Of a stretch of 64,000 bases of DNA, positions 48,544 through 57,486 are shown in pieces (position 1 is the first letter of the stretch; each line of letters opens with the position of its first letter). The translations under genes and the position numbers were made by a program. Source of the stretch: Promethearchaeota archaeon (GTDB lineage: Archaea; Asgardarchaeota; Lokiarchaeia; Sigyniarchaeales; SOKP01); the NCBI GenBank assembly GCA_019057795.1, contig JAHLWS010000080.1:1-64000 (forward strand). Direction: 5' to 3'. The notes under the pieces are model-generated. The model searched no databases, was not told where the DNA came from, and worked only from the letters and a program-made list of their open reading frames with translations.

Positions 48544-49278
48544 ATGGAAGACATCGAAAATATTTTATTAAAGATTCAAGATAATACGAATCCGCAGGAA
48601 ATTAATGACATTTTAATTGAACTAAGCAAGAACCCGAACGAAAAAACTTTAATTATAGTGGATTATTTTTTAGATTCGTTGAATGCAACAATCTTAAATA
48701 AAATAAAGTTGAATTTGATTTTTCTCCTAGGTGCAATTGGGAGCGTAACAATCTTAAACAGAAAATATTTGAATTTTTTGCTCGAAAGCTATTTTAACTC
48801 AGACAGATGGGTTAGAAACGAAATTATTCAATCCTTTCTCGTTATTTTGCAAAACCACGAATACAATAATGAGATTTATCAAATAATAGAACACGCGTTA
48901 AACGAAGATTATTTGCCTATAAAAAAGAGCGCCCTAAGTGTTTTAATGATATTAAAGGAGCTCCCCGAAAAAGTTGTATTAACTCTCTTAAGGATTTTAG
49001 ATACAAACAACGATGAAATTCTTGAAATGGGATTGAAGATATTAAAAAGAAGCGTTCAAACTTGGGATGAATTATTTGAGTTGCTAAACATTTCAAAAGG
49101 TTATACAATTTTAAACAAATTTATAGTTAGAGTTCTAATCTTAGAGTATTTTGATTCAATAAGTGAATTAGAATCGTTTATAGAAAAAATTAATTCCTCG
49201 AAATGGGAAGAAGAATACAAAATATTATGTAACACCGAAATTAACTCGTTTCAAAGAATTTTAAAGAAAAAAGCATAA
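48544..49278 (+). CDS. HEAT-like alpha-helical repeat protein
   Basis: Repeated helical hairpins (SDRWVRNEIIQSFLVILQNHEY.. / LPIKKSALSVLMILKELPEKVVLTLLRIL). Confidence 0.55.
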   Translation: MEDIENILLKIQDNTNPQEINDILIELSKNPNEKTLIIVDYFLDSLNATILNKIKLNLIFLLGAIGSVTILNRKYLNFLLESYFNSDRWVRNEIIQSFLVILQNHEYNNEIYQIIEHALNEDYLPIKKSALSVLMILKELPEKVVLTLLRILDTNNDEILEMGLKILKRSVQTWDELFELLNISKGYTILNKFIVRVLILEYFDSISELESFIEKINSSKWEEEYKILCNTEINSFQRILKKKA

Positions 49279-49298
49279 GATTTGTTGATGAAATTAAT

Positions 49299-50576
49299 TT
49301 ATTCGTAGTTTTCTAATACGATTTCCAGTTTTTCATTTGAATAAATTATCTCGTTAAAAATTTTGATTAAAGCCTTAATAATTTCCCTCGGGTTTCCCTT
49401 GGTATTTTCAAATATATTTCTCAAGATTCTTTTATTTAAGGGAAAGTATGGATTTTGAAAAGCGTTAATAAAATCACTAATCCCCATATTCTCGTAGAAA
49501 AATCTCATACTTTCTTTATAGAATTCAAATATATCTTCTTCGTTAAAATCTAAAAGAAAGAGAGGGTCCTTTATTGAAAACAAAAGTTCCGCGTTCTTTT
49601 CTTGATATTTTTTTTTAATTTCTTCTAAAGAATCGATGGATTTCAGAGTTATAATTATGCGTAAACCCTCTATTTGCTGTAACTGAACGATTTTATCAAA
49701 TATTTTTTCAGAAGCAATATCGTCTGGCGATTTATCAGCTCCGTACAACCAACTAGGATCATAGATTTCTTCAGCGGAATCATCTTTTGGTTTCGTTATG
49801 GAAATAATTTTTTCAAAATCGTCAATAAACAAGATCGTTCCTGATTTAGAATTTTCAATTAATAACATTAACATCATAAATGCATTTTTACCTTTTCGAA
49901 GATCGTGCGAGATATTTAAGCTTGAAAGTTCCTTTACATCCATGAGTTCCCCTAATAACCATCTTTCAGCTTCAATCCTTTTATAGGGATCTAACTGATG
50001 AGTTACAATCCCAGATATTATATCAGTTAAGATTTCCGTTTCTATTTTGCTATATTTATTTGATAATAGTTTAAACGCAAAATTTTTTATTTTTTCAAGA
50101 TTTGCTACATGGAAAAAACCAAATTTCCTTTCTAACGCGCCCCATTCGTCACATAATCGATTTATAATGAATTTTAAAGGAGCTAATTCTAAGTTTTCGA
50201 TAAATTCAGAATAAATATTATAAAAAAACTTTTTATAGATATATTCTAAAGAAATATAAAAAGTATTATAACGATAAAGGGAATTCTTTAGAGCCCAATA
50301 AAGTTGTGTCTTACCTGTACCTACTTCTCCTATGATAGGGAGGATAAAGTTTTTGTCTTTTTCGACAATATTTTCAATTGTTTTAATTAAATCTTTTCTG
50401 GAATTAACCAGTCCTAATTCTTCCTTAATTTCACCCGTACAAACAAACTTTTTGAAAGGGTTATTTCCCCATTTTAACACACGGATTAATTTTTTCCTTT
50501 TATTTTCATATAGAATCATGTTGCATAAATTTCCTTTTAGAGCTTTAGTTCTTCTATGCCTAAAATTATTATCCAT
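49299..50576 (-). CDS. P-loop ATPase, BrxD/DUF2791-like or STAND-like
   Basis: Walker A IIGEVGTGKTQ, ERWLLGELMDV, Walker B GTILFIDDFEKI. Confidence 0.6.
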   Translation of the reverse strand: MDNNFRHRRTKALKGNLCNMILYENKRKKLIRVLKWGNNPFKKFVCTGEIKEELGLVNSRKDLIKTIENIVEKDKNFILPIIGEVGTGKTQLYWALKNSLYRYNTFYISLEYIYKKFFYNIYSEFIENLELAPLKFIINRLCDEWGALERKFGFFHVANLEKIKNFAFKLLSNKYSKIETEILTDIISGIVTHQLDPYKRIEAERWLLGELMDVKELSSLNISHDLRKGKNAFMMLMLLIENSKSGTILFIDDFEKIISITKPKDDSAEEIYDPSWLYGADKSPDDIASEKIFDKIVQLQQIEGLRIIITLKSIDSLEEIKKKYQEKNAELLFSIKDPLFLLDFNEEDIFEFYKESMRFFYENMGISDFINAFQNPYFPLNKRILRNIFENTKGNPREIIKALIKIFNEIIYSNEKLEIVLENYE

Positions 50577-51175
50577 TTAACATTTGTTAGCGATCTCTTC
50601 ACAGTTGTTATTGGTTCGTAGGAAACTGATAAATTATTATTCTCATCTCTTCCAACTATTAAGCAATCATAGAAAACTGGATCACTTCTAATATCAATTA
50701 CTACTCTATCGGCCAATAGAATTCCATTTCCTACGAAGGACACAGGGTTTCTAAGCATTTCTTCTTTAAAAAAATCCAAATGATTAATTCCATATTCATA
50801 ATCATCTAAATAAAGAACTGCTGTATTAAGTTTATTTAAGGTGTAAGGAAATGCATCAGAAAATTGACCTTCATCGTAGACTTGCATAACATCCTCAGGA
50901 ATAAGTATAGAGTATTCGATTGTCGAAGTATCTTTAATGCTAAGTTCATCTATTTTTCGAGAGTAAGCGGACATTTTATTGTAAATCAATTCGAATCCGA
51001 CTTTAAATCCGTTGGATATAAAAATCCCTTCTGAGTTCGATATTTTTAAATTGTCAGAAAAAATGATAGAATCCTTATCGTCGTTGCATCGAGTAATTAT
51101 AGACCCTACGAATTCTCCTTCTTTCTTTATTCCCTTTACTAAATCGTATAAAATGTTGCCGTTAACATCGCTCAT
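50537..51175 (-). CDS. hypothetical protein translationally coupled to the ATPase
   Basis: 212-aa ORF overlapping the 49299-50576 ORF by 40 nt. Confidence 0.6.
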   Translation of the reverse strand: MSDVNGNILYDLVKGIKKEGEFVGSIITRCNDDKDSIIFSDNLKISNSEGIFISNGFKVGFELIYNKMSAYSRKIDELSIKDTSTIEYSILIPEDVMQVYDEGQFSDAFPYTLNKLNTAVLYLDDYEYGINHLDFFKEEMLRNPVSFVGNGILLADRVVIDIRSDPVFYDCLIVGRDENNNLSVSYEPITTVKRSLTNVKWIIILGIEELKL

Positions 51176-51263
51176 AATTACGTTTAAATTAACATCTCTT
51201 TTTCCAAATATCTAACCAAACGAATGTATATATATATATAGTATTACTTAATAATTAAGTAGA

Positions 51264-52508
51264 ATGGGTTCAATGAGTATATCCAACAAAATTTCTGAAT
51301 TGTCTAAATTTGATTTGCTTAAAAGAGCAAAAGAACACATTTTTTCGACTGGGTTAAACGACGGTGCTTCGAAATTGTGTAAGGCAAACATGAAATATGG
51401 TTTAGCGCAGTTTCAATTTATTCAAGAGAAATATGGATTTGAACCTAAAGCTACGTTTATATCGTCTCCAGACGAAACAATCTCGAGGAACAATTTTCGA
51501 TGGAATTCGGGGCTAGGATACGGCGGGAGACTAAATTGGGGGGATGGTAACGACAAGATAATTTTCCTAAATGTAAAACCAAATTGTTGTGGGATACTAG
51601 TTGGAGGATTAGAAGAAATACCGGATCCTTACGATCTCATAAAAACGATAGATAAAGTAAAGAGCATAAAGTTATACGATAATGACGTTTTAATAAATTG
51701 GGATTATGGTGTATCTAATCACTTTATAAATTGTTTTGAAACTAGAATTCTTTCAGACATTGATTTTCCACCTTATATGTTCATGATTCACGGTTCTGCA
51801 CCTGAATTTCGCGACGATAAATATGGAATAGGTTTATATATCGATATTTCAAAAACATTAAAGGAACGTGCTATCGCAGAACAAACTAAATTTGGAAGTC
51901 AATATATTTTGTTAGATTCCGATGCGAAAGAATATCTTGATTTTAACAAAAAAGCAATTAACTTTTCTAATAAAAAACGAGAAATCATTGCAAACGAGTT
52001 ATTCGGTACCGAATATGAGATAGTATGCAATACTCCTCACCAATTTTTAAAAGATTATAACAACATGTACTTAGGAAGTAATTGTACTGATGCAGATTTT
52101 GAGCTTGTTCCAACTAATATTTTTCCTACAGCATTAAGAGCTGATGTTGCGTGCTATCTATTTAAAGGTAAAAAGAGCTTTTCAGAAATAACTTTAAAGA
52201 ATAACAATTTTTTAGAAAGAGCAGAAAATCTAGAGCTATTAGATCTTCTAACGAATGCTGACATATTGCCCCACGGTGGAGGGTACATGTTGCCCGATGT
52301 TAGCCGCGTACAAAAAGTTTTAGAGTATAAAGACCAGAGATATTTTGCTTGCGAATTAGTAAAAGACAGTAACAAATTAAAGATAGTTCGAAACGTTAAG
52401 GAGTTACAATTCGAATATAGAGGGCGAGACGTAATTCTAAAAACGCTTCAATTGGACCTTGGAGAAATAATAGCTCGATTAAACCCTGTATTCTCTTTAA
52501 AATTATAA
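51264..52508 (+). CDS. conserved-looking hypothetical protein
   Basis: 414-aa ORF, TATA-like tract ~51226-51241 upstream. Confidence 0.6.
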   Translation: MGSMSISNKISELSKFDLLKRAKEHIFSTGLNDGASKLCKANMKYGLAQFQFIQEKYGFEPKATFISSPDETISRNNFRWNSGLGYGGRLNWGDGNDKIIFLNVKPNCCGILVGGLEEIPDPYDLIKTIDKVKSIKLYDNDVLINWDYGVSNHFINCFETRILSDIDFPPYMFMIHGSAPEFRDDKYGIGLYIDISKTLKERAIAEQTKFGSQYILLDSDAKEYLDFNKKAINFSNKKREIIANELFGTEYEIVCNTPHQFLKDYNNMYLGSNCTDADFELVPTNIFPTALRADVACYLFKGKKSFSEITLKNNNFLERAENLELLDLLTNADILPHGGGYMLPDVSRVQKVLEYKDQRYFACELVKDSNKLKIVRNVKELQFEYRGRDVILKTLQLDLGEIIARLNPVFSLKL

Positions 52509-52509
52509 G

Positions 52510-54555
52510 CTATTCTATTTTTGCTCCAGGTGGAATGTTTTTATCAGGCGTTAGAACAGAAACGATATCTCCATCAACCGCAGCAAGTAACATTCCTTCG
52601 CTTAAAATTCCCCTTAATTTCCTAGGTTCTAAATTAGCTAATATTACTATCTTTTTACCTTTTAATTCTTCTGCTTTATATTGTTCTGCTAAACCGGCAA
52701 CTAGAGTTCTCTTTTCGTCTCCTAAAGTAATAGACAATTTGTATAATTTATCTGCTTTAGGAACTTTTTCGACACTCTCTATAAGTGCCACTCTTATATC
52801 TAATTTTTTAAAATCTTCATATGAAACCAATTCTTTATCACCTACCTTTGATTTTTGTTCTTTAAATTTCTGAAGTTTATCTTTAATTTCTTGAACATCA
52901 AGTTTTTGAAAAAGAGGTGCAGGTTTTTTAATTTTTAGCCCTTCTTTTACAGAGTTTTCGTTTATACTATCCCATTTCAAGTTTGAAGTGGGAACATTTA
53001 TGTACGACAAAATCTTTTCTGATGTTCCTGGAATAAATGGACTCAATAAAATACCAAACGCATAAACTGCTTGAATGCATATATTGAACACATGCCCAGC
53101 AGTTTCTTTATCTTTCTTGATCAAGTGCCATGGGGCCTTATCGTTAAGATATACATTCCCTTCTTTTCCAAAATTAACAATGTCTCTTAAAGCTTTTCTT
53201 AACTTGAAGTTTTTAATACTTTCTCCAATTTCATAACTAATACTATTTATACGCTCGATAAATTTTTTGTCAACTTCGTCAAATTCTACTTTGAGAGGTA
53301 CAGTTCCATTAAATTGTTTATCAATAAAGGTTAAAGTTCTATGAATGAAATTTCCGATGTTATCGTTTAATGTTTTAATGTTGTTTTCAAATTCAGACCA
53401 TAGGAACGAAGTATCACTAGTTTCTGGACGATTATAAACTAAAGTAAATCGCCAGTAATCAAGTGGAGCAACTTCTAAAGCCTCATCGATCCAGATTCCT
53501 ATTCCTCTCGATTTAGAAAATTTCTCGTTTTCAAACATTAACCATTCTGTAGAAGAAACATTGTAAGGGAGTATTAATTTCTCTCCATTGCTTTTATCCT
53601 TGTTATAGGATAATAACAAAATCGGAAATATAATCAAATGAAATATTATATTGTCTTTCCCGATAAAAAAGACTGTTTTAGTTTCTGGATCTTTCCAAAA
53701 ATAATCAAATTTCTTTGGATCTTTAATAATATTTTCTGCCCATTCTTTTACGGCGGAAATATAGCCCAAGACGGCTTCAAACCAAACGTAAATGGTCTTT
53801 TCTTCAGCTCCTTTAAAAGGGGCTGGAATCCCCCATTCTAAATCTCTAGTAATGGCTCTTTGTGGAATTCCTTCTGAGATACTATTTAAACACATTTGTC
53901 GAGCATTCTGTGGAATTAGTTGGTTTTTTTTTATAAAACTATCCAACTTATCTTGTAATTTGGGCAAATCTAAATACCAATGCTTCGTTTTACGGAGTAC
54001 AGGCGGATTGTCGCATATCACACAGCGAGCTCTTTTTAACTCTAAGGGAGTTAATAATTTCTGGCATTTATCACATTGATCTCCCCTCGCATTTTCAGCT
54101 TCACAGTGCGGGCAAATTCCTTCAACAAATCTATCTGGAAGAAATAATTTATCGTGCTCACAATACAGAGATTCTAATTCCTTTTCAAATATGTATCCAT
54201 TTTTCTGAATATCCATATAGAAATTTCTTACAAACTCAATGTGTGTAGGATTATGAGTAATAGTGTAGTTATCATATGAGATTTGCCATTTTTTAAATAA
54301 ATCTTTAATTCTGGTATGATTTTTCGAGGCTAATTCCTGAGCTGACATATTTTGTTTTTTAGCTGCAACCGCGACGGGCGTTCCATGTGAATCCGAACCC
54401 GAAACAAATACAACTTCATCTCCTTTTAGCCTACAAAATCTTGCAAATATATCGGACGATAATACGCTTCCAATCATGTTTCCTAAATGGGGTATGGCAT
54501 TAACATAAGGCCAAGCTGAAGTAATTACCCATTTATTTTTTTCAATATTGGACAA
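52510..54555 (-). CDS. metG: methionyl-tRNA synthetase with C-terminal EMAP/tRNA-binding domain
   Basis: WVITSAWPYVNAIPHLGNMIGSVLSSDIFARF; FSKSRGIGIW; C-terminal LDIRVALIESVEKVPKADKLYKLSITLGDEKRTLVAGLA. Confidence 0.97.
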   Translation of the reverse strand: MSNIEKNKWVITSAWPYVNAIPHLGNMIGSVLSSDIFARFCRLKGDEVVFVSGSDSHGTPVAVAAKKQNMSAQELASKNHTRIKDLFKKWQISYDNYTITHNPTHIEFVRNFYMDIQKNGYIFEKELESLYCEHDKLFLPDRFVEGICPHCEAENARGDQCDKCQKLLTPLELKRARCVICDNPPVLRKTKHWYLDLPKLQDKLDSFIKKNQLIPQNARQMCLNSISEGIPQRAITRDLEWGIPAPFKGAEEKTIYVWFEAVLGYISAVKEWAENIIKDPKKFDYFWKDPETKTVFFIGKDNIIFHLIIFPILLLSYNKDKSNGEKLILPYNVSSTEWLMFENEKFSKSRGIGIWIDEALEVAPLDYWRFTLVYNRPETSDTSFLWSEFENNIKTLNDNIGNFIHRTLTFIDKQFNGTVPLKVEFDEVDKKFIERINSISYEIGESIKNFKLRKALRDIVNFGKEGNVYLNDKAPWHLIKKDKETAGHVFNICIQAVYAFGILLSPFIPGTSEKILSYINVPTSNLKWDSINENSVKEGLKIKKPAPLFQKLDVQEIKDKLQKFKEQKSKVGDKELVSYEDFKKLDIRVALIESVEKVPKADKLYKLSITLGDEKRTLVAGLAEQYKAEELKGKKIVILANLEPRKLRGILSEGMLLAAVDGDIVSVLTPDKNIPPGAKIE

Positions 54556-54766
54556 TTCGTATTACCTCTTAATTTATAGTTAGGTTATAGTTATTTATCG
54601 ATTATAATTGTTATAATTATAATTAATTAATCTAATAATGATTGTTAAAGTAATTTACTTTCTTATTTCAACTTTATGAGATTGAGAGTGAAAAACTGAA
54701 CGATTCTTGCTCTCATAATATATTTTAAATAGCTAATATATAAACTCAATTTTAAGTTCTTTTCTT

Positions 54767-55942
54767 TTAATAGCTAATCTGTGCTCCACAATTTCTACAA
54801 GCTTTAATTTCATCGTTCATTTTACTTAAGCAAGGTTCGTGATAATAAGCTCCGCATTTTTCGCATTGAAATGCTTTATAATCTCCTAAAAAAATGCTAT
54901 GACAAAAAGTACAAGATACATCGATTTCGTCGATTTGAGATTCTGGAATTAATTTCATTCTTGTAGTGTTTATACCGCTTTCATCGATTAATTTTATTTT
55001 AGGTTCGTTATCGGGCTTATCCTCGATTAACTTTGATGCTGATAATGGAAGTTCTAATAAGAAGAAACAGAAAGGGCACCTGAAAACCATTTCTTTGTAT
55101 TCTGTTTTCTTAGCCCACATCGCTGTGCAAGAAAGATGCATCGGGCGTTCACATGATGGGCAGTACCTTCCTTCGCTAAAGAAATCCGCTCCCGTTATTG
55201 GTGCTTTTACTGAGTGACAAATTTGGCATTTTTCTTGCCCCCTTTCCTTACGACTCATCATTAACCTAATATCTAATAAGCTTGGTCTCCTCAGTGGTAA
55301 AGCTATATCGCTTATCAGAGGGGCTAACTCGTTTTTTTTATTTGGTCCAAAATAGTCAGTCGTTATTTTACTCTCCTTTTTCGACGCGAATGACCTTCCA
55401 GCATTTAATACCGCTTTTGAATTGTTAAAAAATCCAAATTTTCCGCCTGTAAGTTTTACAATCTTTTTTAAAATACTTTGAGAATAGTCTTGCGTTTTGC
55501 CTAATTGGCAAGCATCAATATAAATCCCCAATCCTTTAGCAATATTAACTATTTTTTGAATTTTATTACTAAGCTTCAATTTACTATCCGAAATAATAAA
55601 TATTCTATATGTTTTTCCCCCTAACTTCCTCATCTCCTTTACTAAGATTTGCAAAGAAAAGGCTAATCCTTCGTCTAGCATACCAATCCCAGAGATATGA
55701 ATTTTCTTTAAAGAGTTAATTAATTTTTCTTCTTCATGTGTAAAGGAACTCAGTTTCTTTATAGTTGCCCCAAAAGAGAGCACTGCAATTCTATCTTTAG
55801 GATCGATCGTAAATTTCTCACTAATAAAGTTTTTAACGGTTTCTAAGGCGACAAAAAGTCGATTAGGCTTAAAGTCTTTTCTTAACATAGATCGAGAAGA
55901 ATCTATAAGCACAACGCAGTCTTCAATTTTTATATCGTGCAA
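54767..55942 (-). CDS. VWA domain protein with two C-terminal zinc/RING-like modules (p44/Ssl1-like architecture)
   Basis: VVLIDSSRSMLRKDFKPNRLFVALETVKNFISEKFTIDPKDRIAVLSF; CQICH..CPSCERPMHLSCTAMW..CPFC; CTFCHSIF..CEKCGAYYHEPCLSKM..CRNCG. Confidence 0.8.
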   Translation of the reverse strand: MHDIKIEDCVVLIDSSRSMLRKDFKPNRLFVALETVKNFISEKFTIDPKDRIAVLSFGATIKKLSSFTHEEEKLINSLKKIHISGIGMLDEGLAFSLQILVKEMRKLGGKTYRIFIISDSKLKLSNKIQKIVNIAKGLGIYIDACQLGKTQDYSQSILKKIVKLTGGKFGFFNNSKAVLNAGRSFASKKESKITTDYFGPNKKNELAPLISDIALPLRRPSLLDIRLMMSRKERGQEKCQICHSVKAPITGADFFSEGRYCPSCERPMHLSCTAMWAKKTEYKEMVFRCPFCFFLLELPLSASKLIEDKPDNEPKIKLIDESGINTTRMKLIPESQIDEIDVSCTFCHSIFLGDYKAFQCEKCGAYYHEPCLSKMNDEIKACRNCGAQISY

Positions 55943-56052
55943 TTTTTTTTTTAGAAATATTCAATGAATTTAAAAGAATTAAAAAAAGTTAGTCTTAAAT
56001 AGGTTTCTATTCTATGCGCGTTTTTTCGGTTTATCCCTATATTTTTCTTCGT

Positions 56053-56240
56053 TTATTTCTTGCTTAAAAAGTTATAAGCAAAAAGCGCAAACACCTTAAT
56101 TGAATTGATAAAGTCTTGAATTTCTATATATTCGTCAATCGCGTGAGCAGTTCCCATGCTACCAGGTCCAAACAAGATAATCTGAGGGCGATATCCATCA
56201 TTCCATAAGTAAAGTGCGTCAGCACTTATTGATAATTTTT
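56053..56240 (-). pseudogene. C-terminal remnant of an M20 peptidase paralogue
   Basis: SADALYLWNDGYRPQIILFGPGSMGTAHAIDEYIEIQDFINSIKVFALFAYNFLSKK* aligns with the C-terminus of 57487-58848. Confidence 0.85.
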
Positions 56241-56388
56241 AAAGTTTTTTTTCTTTTTAATTTTTAATATTTCGCTGCAAATTTCATGGTTTGTTTTTTT
56301 TTTTTAAAATTGGTCCTTATACTTTTAAATAGCAATAACGATAATTTTGATATATTATATTTTCTAATTTACGAGTCCAATATTAACA

Positions 56389-57474
56389 ATGTGTGAAAAT
56401 TCTTTAGAAATATCAAATTCATATCTTCATAATTTTGAATCCAAAAATGGATTAGAATTTGGATTTCGTTATGGTGTTCCTCAAGATAGTGTACAACTAG
56501 TCAACATCTTCAAAGAAGTTTATGGATGGAATTATTTATATCCCACGGTATATAATAAAAAGAAATTTTCAAAACTTCTTTCCTATAAGAATCAAACTTG
56601 GTTTATTGTCGAAGATATCGATACTAAGAAAATCGTTGGTACAGGTGTAATGGAGAGAAAAAGTGAAATCTCCGTCTGTGCCTCAAAAACATTGATTTTA
56701 AACAAATATCAAAATCTTGGAATTGCGAGAGTTTTAGGGACTCAGAGCGTTTTTAGTTATTTATCTAATCCAGAATTAAGTGCCCTCATAAGAATTGATA
56801 TAGATGTAAGAGCAAAGAGTATAAACTCACAGAAATTGGCTGAAAAAATTCGTTGCATTCCCTATGGTTTTATACCTAATTATAATAATTATGCTGATAA
56901 GAGGAATTTTGACTTTTCTAAAGGAAAACCCTTCTCTTCTGGTGAAATTGAAGCTGTCATGATGTATGTATCTCCAATTAAACATTTTTGGAAAATTAGA
57001 AATAGAGAGATTACAGTAATAAATAGAAAGGAAATTTTGGACTTTTATAATATTGTTAAAAAACACATTACGAGAATGAATCGAGATAAATTATTAATAA
57101 GAAATGCGTCTAATTTTCTAATTAATAACTTTACTATCGATAAAGATCCTTATAAATCTTGTATTTCGATTAAAGGTTATTTATCTGAGAGAATCTTAAA
57201 GGATTTATTAGAGAACTATTCAAATTGGAATTTGGTTGAGTGGAGAGTACCAACTACATTAGAAGGGTTGGGTTCTCAGCATATTGCATTAAATAATGGA
57301 TTTAAAGTAGTAGGATATGATCCGGGTTCATTTTTTAATCAAAAATTAACTGATGACACAATTGTTTTTTGTAAATTTCCAAATGGAATAGATTTTTCAC
57401 AATTTGAAGGTTTAAATGTGGTAGATAAAAATAAACCAATAGTAAATAAAGTATTAAAGTCTGTAATGGATTAA
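56389..57474 (+). CDS. GNAT-like acetyltransferase (two-domain)
   Basis: LEFGFRYGVPQDSVQLVNIFKEVYGWNY...TLILNKYQNLGIARVLGTQSVF. Confidence 0.65.
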   Translation: MCENSLEISNSYLHNFESKNGLEFGFRYGVPQDSVQLVNIFKEVYGWNYLYPTVYNKKKFSKLLSYKNQTWFIVEDIDTKKIVGTGVMERKSEISVCASKTLILNKYQNLGIARVLGTQSVFSYLSNPELSALIRIDIDVRAKSINSQKLAEKIRCIPYGFIPNYNNYADKRNFDFSKGKPFSSGEIEAVMMYVSPIKHFWKIRNREITVINRKEILDFYNIVKKHITRMNRDKLLIRNASNFLINNFTIDKDPYKSCISIKGYLSERILKDLLENYSNWNLVEWRVPTTLEGLGSQHIALNNGFKVVGYDPGSFFNQKLTDDTIVFCKFPNGIDFSQFEGLNVVDKNKPIVNKVLKSVMD

Positions 57475-57486
57475 AAATCTAAAATT

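Noticed and set aside
51226-51241. tatatatatatatag dinucleotide tract
   Set aside because: Probably just a TATA-rich promoter between divergent genes; not distinctive in such AT-rich DNA.
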